A DNA stretch of 41,592 bases, taken from the NCBI RefSeq assembly GCF_000225505.1, contig NZ_BACI01000021.1, positions 1 to 41,592 on the forward strand, in the 5' to 3' direction. This stretch comes from Gordonia alkanivorans NBRC 16433 (GTDB taxonomy: Bacteria; Actinomycetota; Actinomycetes; Mycobacteriales; Mycobacteriaceae). The notes below the pieces were generated by a model. The model ran no database searches and was not told the DNA's origin. It saw only the letters and a program-made list of their open reading frames with translations. Position 1 is the first letter of the stretch; every line of letters starts with the position of its first letter. The translations under genes and the position numbers were made by a program. Positions 27,992-35,315 of the stretch are shown piece after piece.

Positions 27992-28029
27992 AAGGGGGCA
28001 CCCGCGGACACCGCGGGTGCCCCCTTTTT
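27992..28029 (+). terminator. Intrinsic terminator after small secreted protein 1
   Basis: AAGGGGGCACCCGCGG, loop ACA, exact 16-base complement, continuing into TTTTT. It is nearly the same hairpin as the one after hemQ. Confidence 0.93.
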
Positions 28030-28108
28030 CTGGGTGGAGTTTCCCGATTCTTCTTGAATATGGCTGTGGCACAAGTGACTTGGTCGACCGACCCAGGTCG
28101 CCGCAAAG

Positions 28109-28130
28109 GGTGAAAAACGGACAAAACGCC
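28109..28130 (+). promoter_or_regulatory. Conserved upstream box, small secreted protein 2
   Basis: GGTGAAAAACGGACAAAACG plus flank, the counterpart of the 27586-27607 box, 80 nt upstream of the start codon. CGGACA, an 18-nt gap and TATGAC could be a promoter. Confidence 0.45.
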
Positions 28131-28210
28131 ATAAGTTCTGTTATGACGGGAGTGTGAGCTTCGTCTCACGAGGGACACAGCACCGTTCTACCCGACGTGA
28201 AGGAACCCCC

Positions 28211-28533
28211 ATGACCCATCTCGTCCCCGCGGTCCGCATCATCGCAGCACTGATGTTCTCGGCTGCACTGGCCGGCGGCGTCGCGACCGCGAACGCCACG
28301 ATCCTGGCTCGTTCGAACACACGCCGCTGGACCGGATCTCGCCTGTCGCGGCTCCGCCCGTAGAGGAGCCGGTCGACGACCACCAGATCGACATCCCGCA
28401 GCCCGAGGAGAAGGACCCGGACAAGGAGAAGGAAGAGAAGGCGCAGAAGGAGAAGGAAGAGCGGGAGGCCAAGGAAAAGGAAGAGCGGGAGGCGAAGGAA
28501 AAGGAGCAGAAGGAGAAGGAGCAGAACGGCTAG
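28211..28533 (+). pseudogene. Small secreted protein, paralogue 2, frameshifted after the signal peptide
   Basis: The ATG at 28211 (AAGGAA upstream) opens a signal peptide almost identical to paralogue 1 (ALMFSAALAGGVATANA). Right after it the frame goes to a short unrelated tail, stopping at 28363. One base later the other frame reads HDPGSFEHTPLDRISPVAA, matching DPASFEH of paralogue 1, then EEPVDDHQIDIPQPEEKD and a tail made almost only of Lys, Glu, Gln and Ala, ending KEQNG at TAG 28533. The span of 323 nt is one short of a multiple of three, so one base is missing near 28295. If repaired, the product is about 107 aa: signal peptide, Pro/acidic segment, and a charged helix likely to be a single alpha helix. 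Confidence 0.72.
28447..28494 (+). repeat. 24-bp tandem repeat encoding Lys/Glu-rich octads
   Basis: Two adjacent 24-nt units (28447-28470 and 28471-28494) differ at two positions, each encoding KEKEEREA; a third degenerate unit follows. They lie inside the charged tail of small secreted protein 2. Confidence 0.8.
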
Positions 28534-28565
28534 TCCTGCTTCGTCCGACCTGCTGTGCTACAGCG

Positions 28566-28991
28566 CTACTCGGCCGGCTCGAGTTTCAGGCTGATCGAGT
28601 TGATGCAGTAGCGCAGGTCGGTGGGGGTGTCGTAGCCCTCGCCGGCGAACACATGCCCCAGGTGACTCTTGCAGTTCGCGCAGAGCACCTCGACCCGCTT
28701 CATGCCGAGCGAGTTGTCCTCGACCTCGATGATCTTGTCGCCGGCGAGGGGTGAGAAGAACGACGGCCAGCCGCAGTGGGATTCGAATTTCTGCTCGCTG
28801 CGGAACAACTCCGTGTCGCACGCCCGGCAGCGGTAGACGCCGACCGTCTTGGTGTCGGTGTACTCACCGGTGAAGGGTGCTTCGGTGCCGGCCTGGCGCA
28901 GGACACGGTACTCGGCCGGGGTCAGGCGCTGCTTCCACTCCTCGTCGGTGAGTGTCGCGAGGTTCTCGGTCTCGGGCATGCTGTCGGTCAT
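28566..28991 (-). CDS. msrB: Peptide-methionine (R)-S-oxide reductase MsrB
   Basis: A 141-aa enzyme that repairs methionine-R-sulfoxide in proteins. Two zinc-binding CxxC pairs are visible (YRCRACD and LCANCKSH), as are GWPSFF, GHVF, and the catalytic Cys in RYCINSISL near the C-terminus. It matches Rv2674. ATG 28991 is 7 nt below a TAACGT -10 box (leaderless); a GTG at 29000 overlaps that box and is unlikely. Confidence 0.95.
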   Translation of the reverse strand: MTDSMPETENLATLTDEEWKQRLTPAEYRVLRQAGTEAPFTGEYTDTKTVGVYRCRACDTELFRSEQKFESHCGWPSFFSPLAGDKIIEVEDNSLGMKRVEVLCANCKSHLGHVFAGEGYDTPTDLRYCINSISLKLEPAE

Positions 28992-28998
28992 GGGTTCC

Positions 28999-29004
28999 AC
29001 GTTA
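28999..29004 (-). promoter_or_regulatory. -10 box of msrB (leaderless)
   Basis: TAACGT on the minus strand, 7 nt before the ATG at 28991. Confidence 0.5.
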
Positions 29005-29042
29005 GCGCGGCATGCACCTCGGTAGCGCGGCGCGCGGCGGCG

Positions 29043-30311
29043 CTACTTCGAGAGCGACAGCGAGTCGTCGGACTTCGCCGTCGGTGCCGGGGGAGCGTCG
29101 GTCTCCGACCGCATCACCACGTCCTCACCGGCGACGCCGTCGGATCGCATGTCGAGCCAGCGGAACAGCAGCGAGCAGAACACCGCGATCATGAGCAGCG
29201 ACCATCCCCAGGTCACCTTGTTGTACTCGACCATCCAGCCGAAGGCCGTCCACCGCTGCGAGTAGAAGCTGTCGAACGTCATGCAGCCGTACACGCCGAG
29301 CCAGGCAGGCCAGTTCCGCATCGCCGACCCCGGAAGCAACACCGTCATCAGCAGCGGGAACAGCAGCATCGAGTAGTAGCCCTGGCCGAGCGAACCCACC
29401 AGGAACGCGGTGCCCAGCAGCACGCCCGACGATGTCGCGAGCCACAGCAGCTCGTTGGTCTTGCGGTAGTAACGGTAGAGGAACCACAGGGAGAACGCGG
29501 CCATCACCACGAAGGCGGCGCGCAACAGCAGCACCAGCCACGGCGAGACCCCGAAGTAGGCGCCGTTGCCGGCGATCGAGCTGTTGTAGTAGTCGCGGGC
29601 CTCGCCGAGGTAGGGAACAGTCCGGCTGATGAATGCGTCGGCGTCGACCGAGAGCGGCCAGGCGACCGCGGTCAGCACGAGGGGGACCACGACGGCGAAG
29701 ACGAACACCCGCCACTGCCGGTTGAGCAGGGGGAGAAGCATCAGTGGAGCCAGAATCGGTTTCACCGCGATCGTCAGGCCCATCGGGACACCGGCCCACC
29801 AGTCGTGCCGTGAGCGCATCAGCATGAGGAATGCGATCATGCCGAGAAGGACGAACGAGTTGAAGTTCGTGAAGATCAGGGTGTGCGAGACGGTTTCGGT
29901 GAAGAAGAACACGAACAGGACCGTCGGCATCACCCAGGAGTTCAGGGCGTACCCGAACATCCGGGTCAACAGGTAGGCGGAGATCAGCAGTGCCACCACG
30001 CTGACCGCGATGAACGCCCAGCGGGCACGTTCGTAGTCGATGATCGCCACCGGCGCCATCAGCAGGGTGCCCGACGGCGGGTACAGGTAGTGCGGGTCGA
30101 CCGTGGCGTAGTTCTCGCCGTAGACGGGCAGGTTGTTCAGAAAGTTGTAGGCCGCCGCGTACACCGGCTTGAAATCGTCGGTGCGGTCGCCGTTGACGCC
30201 GAGGAACACCGACCGGTGCACCACCATGAGCAGGCTGATCGGCCACAGGATCATCGGGATGATCCGTTGCGCGCTCATCTGGGGATACAGATACCTGTCG
30301 AGATTGGCCAC
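29043..30311 (-). CDS. aftC: Arabinofuranosyltransferase AftC (GT-C, DUF2029)
   Basis: A 422-aa polytopic GT-C glycosyltransferase that adds alpha-1,3 branches of arabinofuranose from decaprenyl-phosphoryl-arabinose to arabinogalactan and lipoarabinomannan on the outer membrane face. The catalytic-loop motif TDDFKPVY (about residues 44-51) and VDPHYLYPPSGTLLMAP come early, about ten transmembrane helices follow, and LLNRQWR, DYYNSSIAGNGAYFG, GQGYYSMLLFPLLMTV and NWPAWLGVYG match Rv2673 closely. It starts at GTG 30311, 6 nt after TACGGT (leaderless). Strong evidence that the host has an arabinogalactan wall. Confidence 0.93.
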   Translation of the reverse strand: MANLDRYLYPQMSAQRIIPMILWPISLLMVVHRSVFLGVNGDRTDDFKPVYAAAYNFLNNLPVYGENYATVDPHYLYPPSGTLLMAPVAIIDYERARWAFIAVSVVALLISAYLLTRMFGYALNSWVMPTVLFVFFFTETVSHTLIFTNFNSFVLLGMIAFLMLMRSRHDWWAGVPMGLTIAVKPILAPLMLLPLLNRQWRVFVFAVVVPLVLTAVAWPLSVDADAFISRTVPYLGEARDYYNSSIAGNGAYFGVSPWLVLLLRAAFVVMAAFSLWFLYRYYRKTNELLWLATSSGVLLGTAFLVGSLGQGYYSMLLFPLLMTVLLPGSAMRNWPAWLGVYGCMTFDSFYSQRWTAFGWMVEYNKVTWGWSLLMIAVFCSLLFRWLDMRSDGVAGEDVVMRSETDAPPAPTAKSDDSLSLSK

Positions 30312-30317
30312 CCGCGC

Positions 30318-30323
30318 ACCGTA
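30318..30323 (-). promoter_or_regulatory. -10 box of aftC (leaderless)
   Basis: TACGGT on the minus strand, 6 nt before the GTG at 30311. Confidence 0.5.
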
Positions 30324-30381
30324 CTACGAGCGGGTCGGGACCTTCCGCAGAACCCTCCGGGCCGGTGCCGGTCACGGGTGG

Positions 30382-31950
30382 TCAGGCGGGGCAACCCCGC
30401 TGGGTCGGTCCTTCGAGCGGTGCCTTCTTCACGTACTCGGCGGCGACCTGTGCCGCGCAGGCGCTTCGGCCCAGCACCGAGAAGCCCAGTCCGTCCCAGC
30501 TGACGGTCACCGGTTCGGCTCCGGCGTTCATGAACAGCGGCACGAGCGTGCCCGCGCCGCTACCGCCGTTGATGGGGTCCCGGGTGCCGTTGAGGACCAG
30601 CGGGTCGGCGGGCAGTGACGACGGGGGACGGACGGCGGTGCCCGACGCCCAGCCGTTGCAGCGGACCAGCGACAGCGCGCTGTCGGAGCCGGTCAGCGGA
30701 CTCTGCTTGGTCCAGGCCTCGACGAGGCCGGGGATCTCGTTCTGACCCACCGGGCCGGTGACGTCGTTGCAGCGCGAGACCAGGGCGCCGTCGGTCGTCC
30801 GTAGGGCTGCGGCCCGGTCGGCCAGCCGGACCAGCTCACCGGTGTCGCCGCGGTCGGCGGCGGTGATGGCTCGGGACAGGTCGAGCAGTGCCTCGGGGCG
30901 ATCCGAGGCGACGGCGAGCGTGGTGGTGATGGCGTTGAGAGCGGTGGTGTCCGACAGTCCGTCCAGGCGTCCGGCGCGCGCCTTGGTGAGCAGACCGGTC
31001 ATCACCCGCACTCCGTTGGTGCCGAGCGTGCAACCGTCCAGCGTCGAGCATCGCTGCGCGAATCCCTGCAGCGCGGTCTGCACACCCTGGGCGCGCAGGA
31101 GCGCGCGATCGCGGGCGTTCGCGCCGAAGGGCGTCGGGGTGTCGAGGATGATGCGTCCCGCGCGGCCGCCGTAGAGGGAGGAGTACGCGAGGACGACGTC
31201 GGAGCCCTCACCGACGCCGATGAGACCCAGGTGCTCGACGCCCCACCGCTGCCGGAGTGTCTCGAGGTCGGCTGCGGCGAACTGTGCGCCGAAGTTGAGT
31301 TGGTAGGGCGTCAGTGTCTCGGTACAGCCGTCCGAGGCCGACGACGCGGCCGCGGCGAGCCGCGAGATGCGTGCCTGGGTGGTGGTCCCGCGCGTGGTGA
31401 GCCCGTTGTCGGCGATCGTGCTCCGCTCGAGCCGGGTCATGCAGTCGAGGTCCTCGCTCTGGGGGATGCCGCGATGGTCGACGGCCACCACGGGGTGGGC
31501 GTCGACGAAGGCCCGGCCCGGACCGGACGACATCACCATCAGCGTCCGCGACGACGGGAGATCCGATCCCGAGGTGAGGACGAGCGGCGGCGCGTCGGCG
31601 GGCGTCGCCGCGGTGCGGGCCCGGGTCGCCGCGATCCGCACGACCTCACCGTCGGGCTTGTTCCGGTCGACAGGGGAGTCGAACTCCGCGCATTCGATGG
31701 TCACCCCGGCCGGACGGGCGACCCCGTAGCGTCCGGCCGTCCCTGCCGCACAGTCCGACCACTCGAGGTCGGACTTCGGTACGGCGAGCGCCGGCGCCGG
31801 GGGCGGTGCGGACGACGAGGGTGCGGGACCCTGACCGCCGCCGCCACCGGGGATGAGTTCGGGGCCCCGGTCGGGGCCCACGGCGCACGACGACACGAGG
31901 ATCGCGACGATCACACCCAGGACTGCCGTGACGGCGTGCGCTCTTCGCAT
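30382..31950 (-). CDS. TAP-like alpha/beta-hydrolase lipoprotein, probable pseudoenzyme
   Basis: A 522-aa exported protein. The N-terminal 22 residues are a lipoprotein signal with lipobox VSSC, then a Gly/Pro/Ser linker, then an alpha/beta-hydrolase fold with a TAP-like C-terminal domain (secreted tripeptidyl aminopeptidase type; position of Rv2672). The nucleophile elbow that should read G-x-S-x-G is GVGEG, and the motif that should carry the catalytic His (VSWDGLGH) reads VSWDGLGF. The Asp in GTRDPI remains. With Ser and His both gone, peptidase activity is unlikely; a binding or scaffold role in the envelope is possible. ATG 31950 follows TACGCT by 7 nt (leaderless), excluding the TTG at 31968. 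Confidence 0.87.
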   Translation of the reverse strand: MRRAHAVTAVLGVIVAILVSSCAVGPDRGPELIPGGGGGQGPAPSSSAPPPAPALAVPKSDLEWSDCAAGTAGRYGVARPAGVTIECAEFDSPVDRNKPDGEVVRIAATRARTAATPADAPPLVLTSGSDLPSSRTLMVMSSGPGRAFVDAHPVVAVDHRGIPQSEDLDCMTRLERSTIADNGLTTRGTTTQARISRLAAAASSASDGCTETLTPYQLNFGAQFAAADLETLRQRWGVEHLGLIGVGEGSDVVLAYSSLYGGRAGRIILDTPTPFGANARDRALLRAQGVQTALQGFAQRCSTLDGCTLGTNGVRVMTGLLTKARAGRLDGLSDTTALNAITTTLAVASDRPEALLDLSRAITAADRGDTGELVRLADRAAALRTTDGALVSRCNDVTGPVGQNEIPGLVEAWTKQSPLTGSDSALSLVRCNGWASGTAVRPPSSLPADPLVLNGTRDPINGGSGAGTLVPLFMNAGAEPVTVSWDGLGFSVLGRSACAAQVAAEYVKKAPLEGPTQRGCPA

Positions 31951-31957
31951 GTCCGCG

Positions 31958-31963
31958 AGCGTA
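31958..31963 (-). promoter_or_regulatory. -10 box of the TAP-like lipoprotein gene
   Basis: TACGCT on the minus strand, 7 nt before the ATG at 31950. Confidence 0.5.
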
Positions 31964-32004
31964 GTCAACGACGCCGGGCGACGGTCGTGCAGTGATCCGT
32001 TCGG

Positions 32005-32820
32005 TCAGTGGATGGACGACCGGCCGTGACGCAGCCAGCGCGTGAAGACGTAACCGTCGTCGTCGGTGATGATCGCGGCCGGTGACATCCCCTTGAGGGT
32101 GGCGGTGTCCTCCCCGTCCCCGGTGCGGGTGACGATGCGTCCCGCGCGCCCGCCGGCCAGATGGGGGCTGGTCGTCAGGCACAGTTCGTCGAGCAGGTCG
32201 TCGGCGATGATCGAACCGAGCAGGCTCGGGCCGCCCTCGCAGAGCACCCGCGGCCGGCCCCGCTTCCCGCACGTCTCGATCAGTGTCGACGTCTCGACGT
32301 CGTCCTCGCCGCAGTCGATCAGGGTGGCACCGGCGTCGACGAGCGCGGCGCGACGATCCGCGGGGGCCGACGCGCAGGTGAGTACGACGGTGTCGGGGTG
32401 ACTCAGCGGCGGGTAATCCGGCGGGATCGAGAGCGACCGCGACACCAGGGCGAGCGCGGGCGCGGGTGTCTGTCCGTTCTCCTCCCGGAGGTCCGCGAAC
32501 GCCTCGTCGGGTTGCGGTTGGCGGTATCCCTCGGTGGTCGCCGTCCCGGCGCCGACGAGGATGACGTCGGCGAGTCCGCGCAAGACCCGGAAGACGGTCT
32601 TGTCTCCGTCGCCGCCGAGGCCGCCCGACTTCCCGTCGTGGGTGGCGGCGCCGTCGATCGAGGCCACCATGTTGGCCCGCACGAAGGGGGCCGCGGCGCC
32701 GGGCCCCTCCGACGGCCGTGGTGGATAGCGGTAGTGCTCGGCCAGCCGGAGCAGAATGTCGTTCCCCGTCTGATCGGACTCCGCGGATGTGACCTGGGTC
32801 GCTTTCTGCAGGTGGAACAT
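32005..32820 (-). CDS. ribD-like: Pyrimidine reductase family protein (RibD C-terminal domain)
   Basis: A 271-aa NADPH-dependent reductase of the RibD-C/DHFR-like fold. Motifs: FVRANMVASIDGAATHDGKSGGLGGDGDK, VILVGAGTATTEGYRQP, and the NADPH-binding VLCEGGPSLLGSI; each sits as in family members. The deaminase half of RibD is absent. The Rv2671 equivalent can act as an alternative dihydrofolate reductase when overexpressed in M. tuberculosis, which may or may not hold here. The ATG at 32820 lies 6 nt after AATGAT (weak -10), back to back with zapE. Confidence 0.88.
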   Translation of the reverse strand: MFHLQKATQVTSAESDQTGNDILLRLAEHYRYPPRPSEGPGAAAPFVRANMVASIDGAATHDGKSGGLGGDGDKTVFRVLRGLADVILVGAGTATTEGYRQPQPDEAFADLREENGQTPAPALALVSRSLSIPPDYPPLSHPDTVVLTCASAPADRRAALVDAGATLIDCGEDDVETSTLIETCGKRGRPRVLCEGGPSLLGSIIADDLLDELCLTTSPHLAGGRAGRIVTRTGDGEDTATLKGMSPAAIITDDDGYVFTRWLRHGRSSIH

Positions 32821-32826
32821 GCATCC

Positions 32827-32849
32827 ATCATTCCGCGGATGGCTACTCT
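32827..32849. promoter_or_regulatory. Divergent core promoters ribD-like / zapE
   Basis: Only 35 bp separate the two ATGs. On the plus strand TACTCT (32844-32849) is 6 nt before the zapE ATG. On the minus strand AATGAT (32832-32827) is 6 nt before the reductase ATG. Neither has a Shine-Dalgarno of note, which fits two leaderless transcripts. Confidence 0.5.
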
Positions 32850-32855
32850 CCACAC

Positions 32856-33869
32856 ATGGCGGCCCGACTTTGCGATCGCAACCCTGCGACCTCGCCGGAC
32901 GCACTCATCGACGAGATGGTGCCTCCGTCGACCTTCGACGAGGTGAGTTTCGACTCCTACATTCCCGATCCGAAGGAGCCCTCGCAGGCCCAGGCGGTCG
33001 CGAAAGCGCGCGACTTCGTCGCGCGGGCGTCGAAGGCGCGCTCGGGGAAGAAGGGGCTCTTCTCGCGCAAGGCCCCCGCGCAGGGCATCGGGCTGTACCT
33101 CGACGGCGGGTTCGGCGTCGGCAAGACCCACCTCCTCGCCTCGATCTACCACTCCATGCCCGAGCCGAAGTCGTTCGCGACCTTCGTCGAGGTCACCCAC
33201 GTGGTGGGTGCGCTCGGCTTCGTGAACGCGGTGGAACGGCTGTCGAAGCACACGGTGCTCTGCATCGACGAGTTCGAACTCGACGATCCCGGTGACACGA
33301 TGCTGGTGTCCCGACTGCTCACCGAGCTCACCGCCAAGGGTGTGTCGGTGGTCGCCACCTCGAACACCCTGCCCGGCCAGCTCGGCGAGGGCCGCTTCGC
33401 AGCGCAGGACTTCCTGCGCGAGATCCGCAAGCTCTCGGCGGTGTTCGAGACCATCCGCGTCGACGGCCCCGACTATCGTCACCGCGACCTGCCGCCGGCC
33501 CCGGACCCACGCACGGAGTCCGAGCTGGCCGACATCGCCGACTCCACCGAGGGCGCGACCCTCGACGAATTCGATGCACTGTGCGATCACCTGAGCACGC
33601 TGCATCCGTCCAAGTACAAGGACCTCGTCGACGGCGTCTCGCTGGTCTGCATCAACGGTGTCCACCCTGCGAAGGACCAGTCGGTGGCCCTGCGGCTCGT
33701 GGTGCTCGCCGACCGCCTCTACGACGCGCACATCCCGGTGACGGTGTCCGGCGCCAAGCTCGACGAGATCTTCACCGACGAGATGCTCGCCGGTGGTTAC
33801 CGCAAGAAGTATCTGCGCGCGACGTCGCGCCTGCTGGCCCTGTCGCGGTTCGCCGAATCTGCTGCCTGA
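32856..33869 (+). CDS. zapE: AFG1/ZapE-family AAA ATPase (cell division ATPase)
   Basis: A 337-aa P-loop ATPase. Walker A GGFGVGKTHLL (about residues 84-94) and Walker B LCIDEFELDDPGD are clear, with ATSN as sensor 1 and a conserved C-terminal part (SGAKLDEIF, GGYRKKYLRATSRLLALS). In E. coli ZapE binds FtsZ and acts during division under stress; in mitochondria AFG1 assists protein quality control. The role in actinobacteria is inferred. It matches Rv2670c. The stop is 6 bp from the convergent GNAT stop. Confidence 0.92.
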   Translation: MAARLCDRNPATSPDALIDEMVPPSTFDEVSFDSYIPDPKEPSQAQAVAKARDFVARASKARSGKKGLFSRKAPAQGIGLYLDGGFGVGKTHLLASIYHSMPEPKSFATFVEVTHVVGALGFVNAVERLSKHTVLCIDEFELDDPGDTMLVSRLLTELTAKGVSVVATSNTLPGQLGEGRFAAQDFLREIRKLSAVFETIRVDGPDYRHRDLPPAPDPRTESELADIADSTEGATLDEFDALCDHLSTLHPSKYKDLVDGVSLVCINGVHPAKDQSVALRLVVLADRLYDAHIPVTVSGAKLDEIFTDEMLAGGYRKKYLRATSRLLALSRFAESAA

Positions 33870-33875
33870 GAGGTC

Positions 33876-34439
33876 TTACAGCTTCTGTGTGAACACGTAG
33901 TCGTGTTCGACGCTGCCCCCGAGGTCGAAGGTCCGCACCCCGGCGCGGGTGAAACCCGTTTTGGCGTAGAACTTCTGGGCCCGTTCGTTGAGCTGGTTCA
34001 CCCCGAGCCAGACGACGACGCTCCCGCGGTCTCGGGCACGATCGAGCGCCGCTTCCATGAGCGCACGCGACGGGCTGAGACCGGGACGCGCATGATGGTC
34101 GGGGAGTACGTACATCTTCGACACCTCGCTCGCCGGCCGCTCCGGGACTATCTCGGCGACAACGGGATTCGACGGATCGCCGTGCAGCACCAGTCCATAG
34201 CCGATGACCGGGCCGTCATCGCCGTCCCGGACGACGAGCACGTCGGCGTCCGGGTCGGCGATGTAGCCGCGAAAGTTCTTCTCACCGAGATTGGTCGCGA
34301 TGAACTGGGCGATGTCCTCGGCCGCGGCGTGCGGCGGGCACGCCAGGGGGAAGGTCGCGCCGGCGACCTCGGCCACCGACGCCGCCCGGTCGGGATCGGT
34401 GAGGAGTTCGACGGTCGCCGCGGGATGAGTCGGCGTCAT
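33876..34439 (-). CDS. GNAT-family N-acetyltransferase
   Basis: A 187-aa acetyltransferase. The acetyl-CoA region begins SKMYVLPDHHARPGLSPSRALMEAALDRA (strand 4 and helix 3, a variant of the V-x-P-x-x-R/Q-G-x-G/A motif), followed by WLGVNQLNERAQKFYAKTGF (helix 4, typical of RimI-like enzymes). The acceptor is unknown. It matches Rv2669. The ATG overlaps the sulfurtransferase stop (ATGA), so the two are co-translated. Confidence 0.88.
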   Translation of the reverse strand: MTPTHPAATVELLTDPDRAASVAEVAGATFPLACPPHAAAEDIAQFIATNLGEKNFRGYIADPDADVLVVRDGDDGPVIGYGLVLHGDPSNPVVAEIVPERPASEVSKMYVLPDHHARPGLSPSRALMEAALDRARDRGSVVVWLGVNQLNERAQKFYAKTGFTRAGVRTFDLGGSVEHDYVFTQKL

Positions 34440-35278
34440 GACCGCGAATCGGCCGACGACAGCGGACGATCCGGGTCCGCGGTCCAGGCGTTCATCGACC
34501 CGTCGTACACCGCGACATCGTCGCGACCGAGTGCCTTCAGCGCAAATGCCGCTGCGGTGGCGGCGATCCCGCCGCCGCAGTAGGTGACCGGGCGCACCGT
34601 CGGGTCGAGGGCGCCCGCGTCGGCGAACAGTCCGCGCAGTTCGTCGAGCGGCTTCAGCGTGCCCGCCTCGTCGACGAGTTCGCCGAACGGGACGTTGACG
34701 CTGCTCGGGATGTGGCCGCCGGCGAACGACTCCCGGTCGAGGGCATTGACCAGCAGCACCGACGATTCGGCGGTCGCCGTGACGACCTCGTCGGTCGACG
34801 CGATCCGCTCCGGGCGGCGGTGTGCGGTGAAAGTGGCCGCCGGATGGGTGGATTCACCGGTCTCGGTGGGGAGCCCCGCTGCCACCCAGGCGTTGTACCC
34901 GCCGTCGAGGACGACGACGTCGTCGAAGCCCTCGAGGCCGAACTGCCACCACAGTCGTGTCGCCCAGATGCCGTTGACCGTGTCGTAGACGACGACGGTC
35001 GAGTCGTTGCCGATCCCGGCCGCGCCGACCGCCGCGGCGAAGTTCTCCGACGACGCCGCTGCGAACGGGGCCTCGCCATTCGGATCGGACAACTCGGTGA
35101 TCTGGTCGAGGAACACCGCACCGGGCAGGTGCCCCTGCAGGTAGGTGTCGCGGCCGGAGCGGACGTGCGCGCCGTCGGCGTCGAAGCTCAGGTGGACCGT
35201 CGCGTCGACGATGCGCAGACGTCCCTCGCCGAGGCGCTTCTGCAGTTCGTTCGGGGTGATGAGCGGTGCGGGGGTCAT
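34436..35278 (-). CDS. Sulfurtransferase with two rhodanese domains
   Basis: A 280-aa thiosulfate or 3-mercaptopyruvate sulfurtransferase. Domain 1 (about 8-125; AYLQGHLPGAVFL-like motif YLQGHLPGAVF) has no active Cys, as normal. Domain 2 (about 150-275) has FAGGHIPSSVNVPF and the active-site loop VTYCGGGIAATAAAF with the persulfide-forming Cys. It moves sulfane sulfur to cyanide, thioredoxin or other acceptors. ATG 35278 lies 7 nt after TACCGT (leaderless); GTG 35287 overlaps the box. Upstream gene of a two-gene operon with the GNAT. Confidence 0.92.
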   Translation of the reverse strand: MTPAPLITPNELQKRLGEGRLRIVDATVHLSFDADGAHVRSGRDTYLQGHLPGAVFLDQITELSDPNGEAPFAAASSENFAAAVGAAGIGNDSTVVVYDTVNGIWATRLWWQFGLEGFDDVVVLDGGYNAWVAAGLPTETGESTHPAATFTAHRRPERIASTDEVVTATAESSVLLVNALDRESFAGGHIPSSVNVPFGELVDEAGTLKPLDELRGLFADAGALDPTVRPVTYCGGGIAATAAAFALKALGRDDVAVYDGSMNAWTADPDRPLSSADSRS

Positions 35279-35285
35279 GCCTGAC

Positions 35286-35291
35286 ACGGTA
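35286..35291 (-). promoter_or_regulatory. -10 box of the sulfurtransferase-GNAT operon
   Basis: TACCGT on the minus strand, 7 nt before the ATG at 35278. Confidence 0.5.
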
Positions 35292-35315
35292 GTCCCGCCG
35301 TGCCTGCGCCGGTTC

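Noticed and set aside
27517..28029. Matching inverted repeats considered as ends of a small transposable element (MITE)
   Set aside because: Each is a self-contained hairpin followed by T residues, facing the same way after a gene; no target duplication is visible. A terminator carried along in a tandem duplication explains them better.
28447..28530. Short repeats considered as a CRISPR array
   Set aside because: Units are directly adjacent with no spacers and are in frame with a Lys/Glu-rich coding tail.
34436..35278. Rhodanese considered degenerate because domain 1 lacks a Cys
   Set aside because: An inactive first domain is normal in two-domain rhodaneses; domain 2 has its Cys loop.
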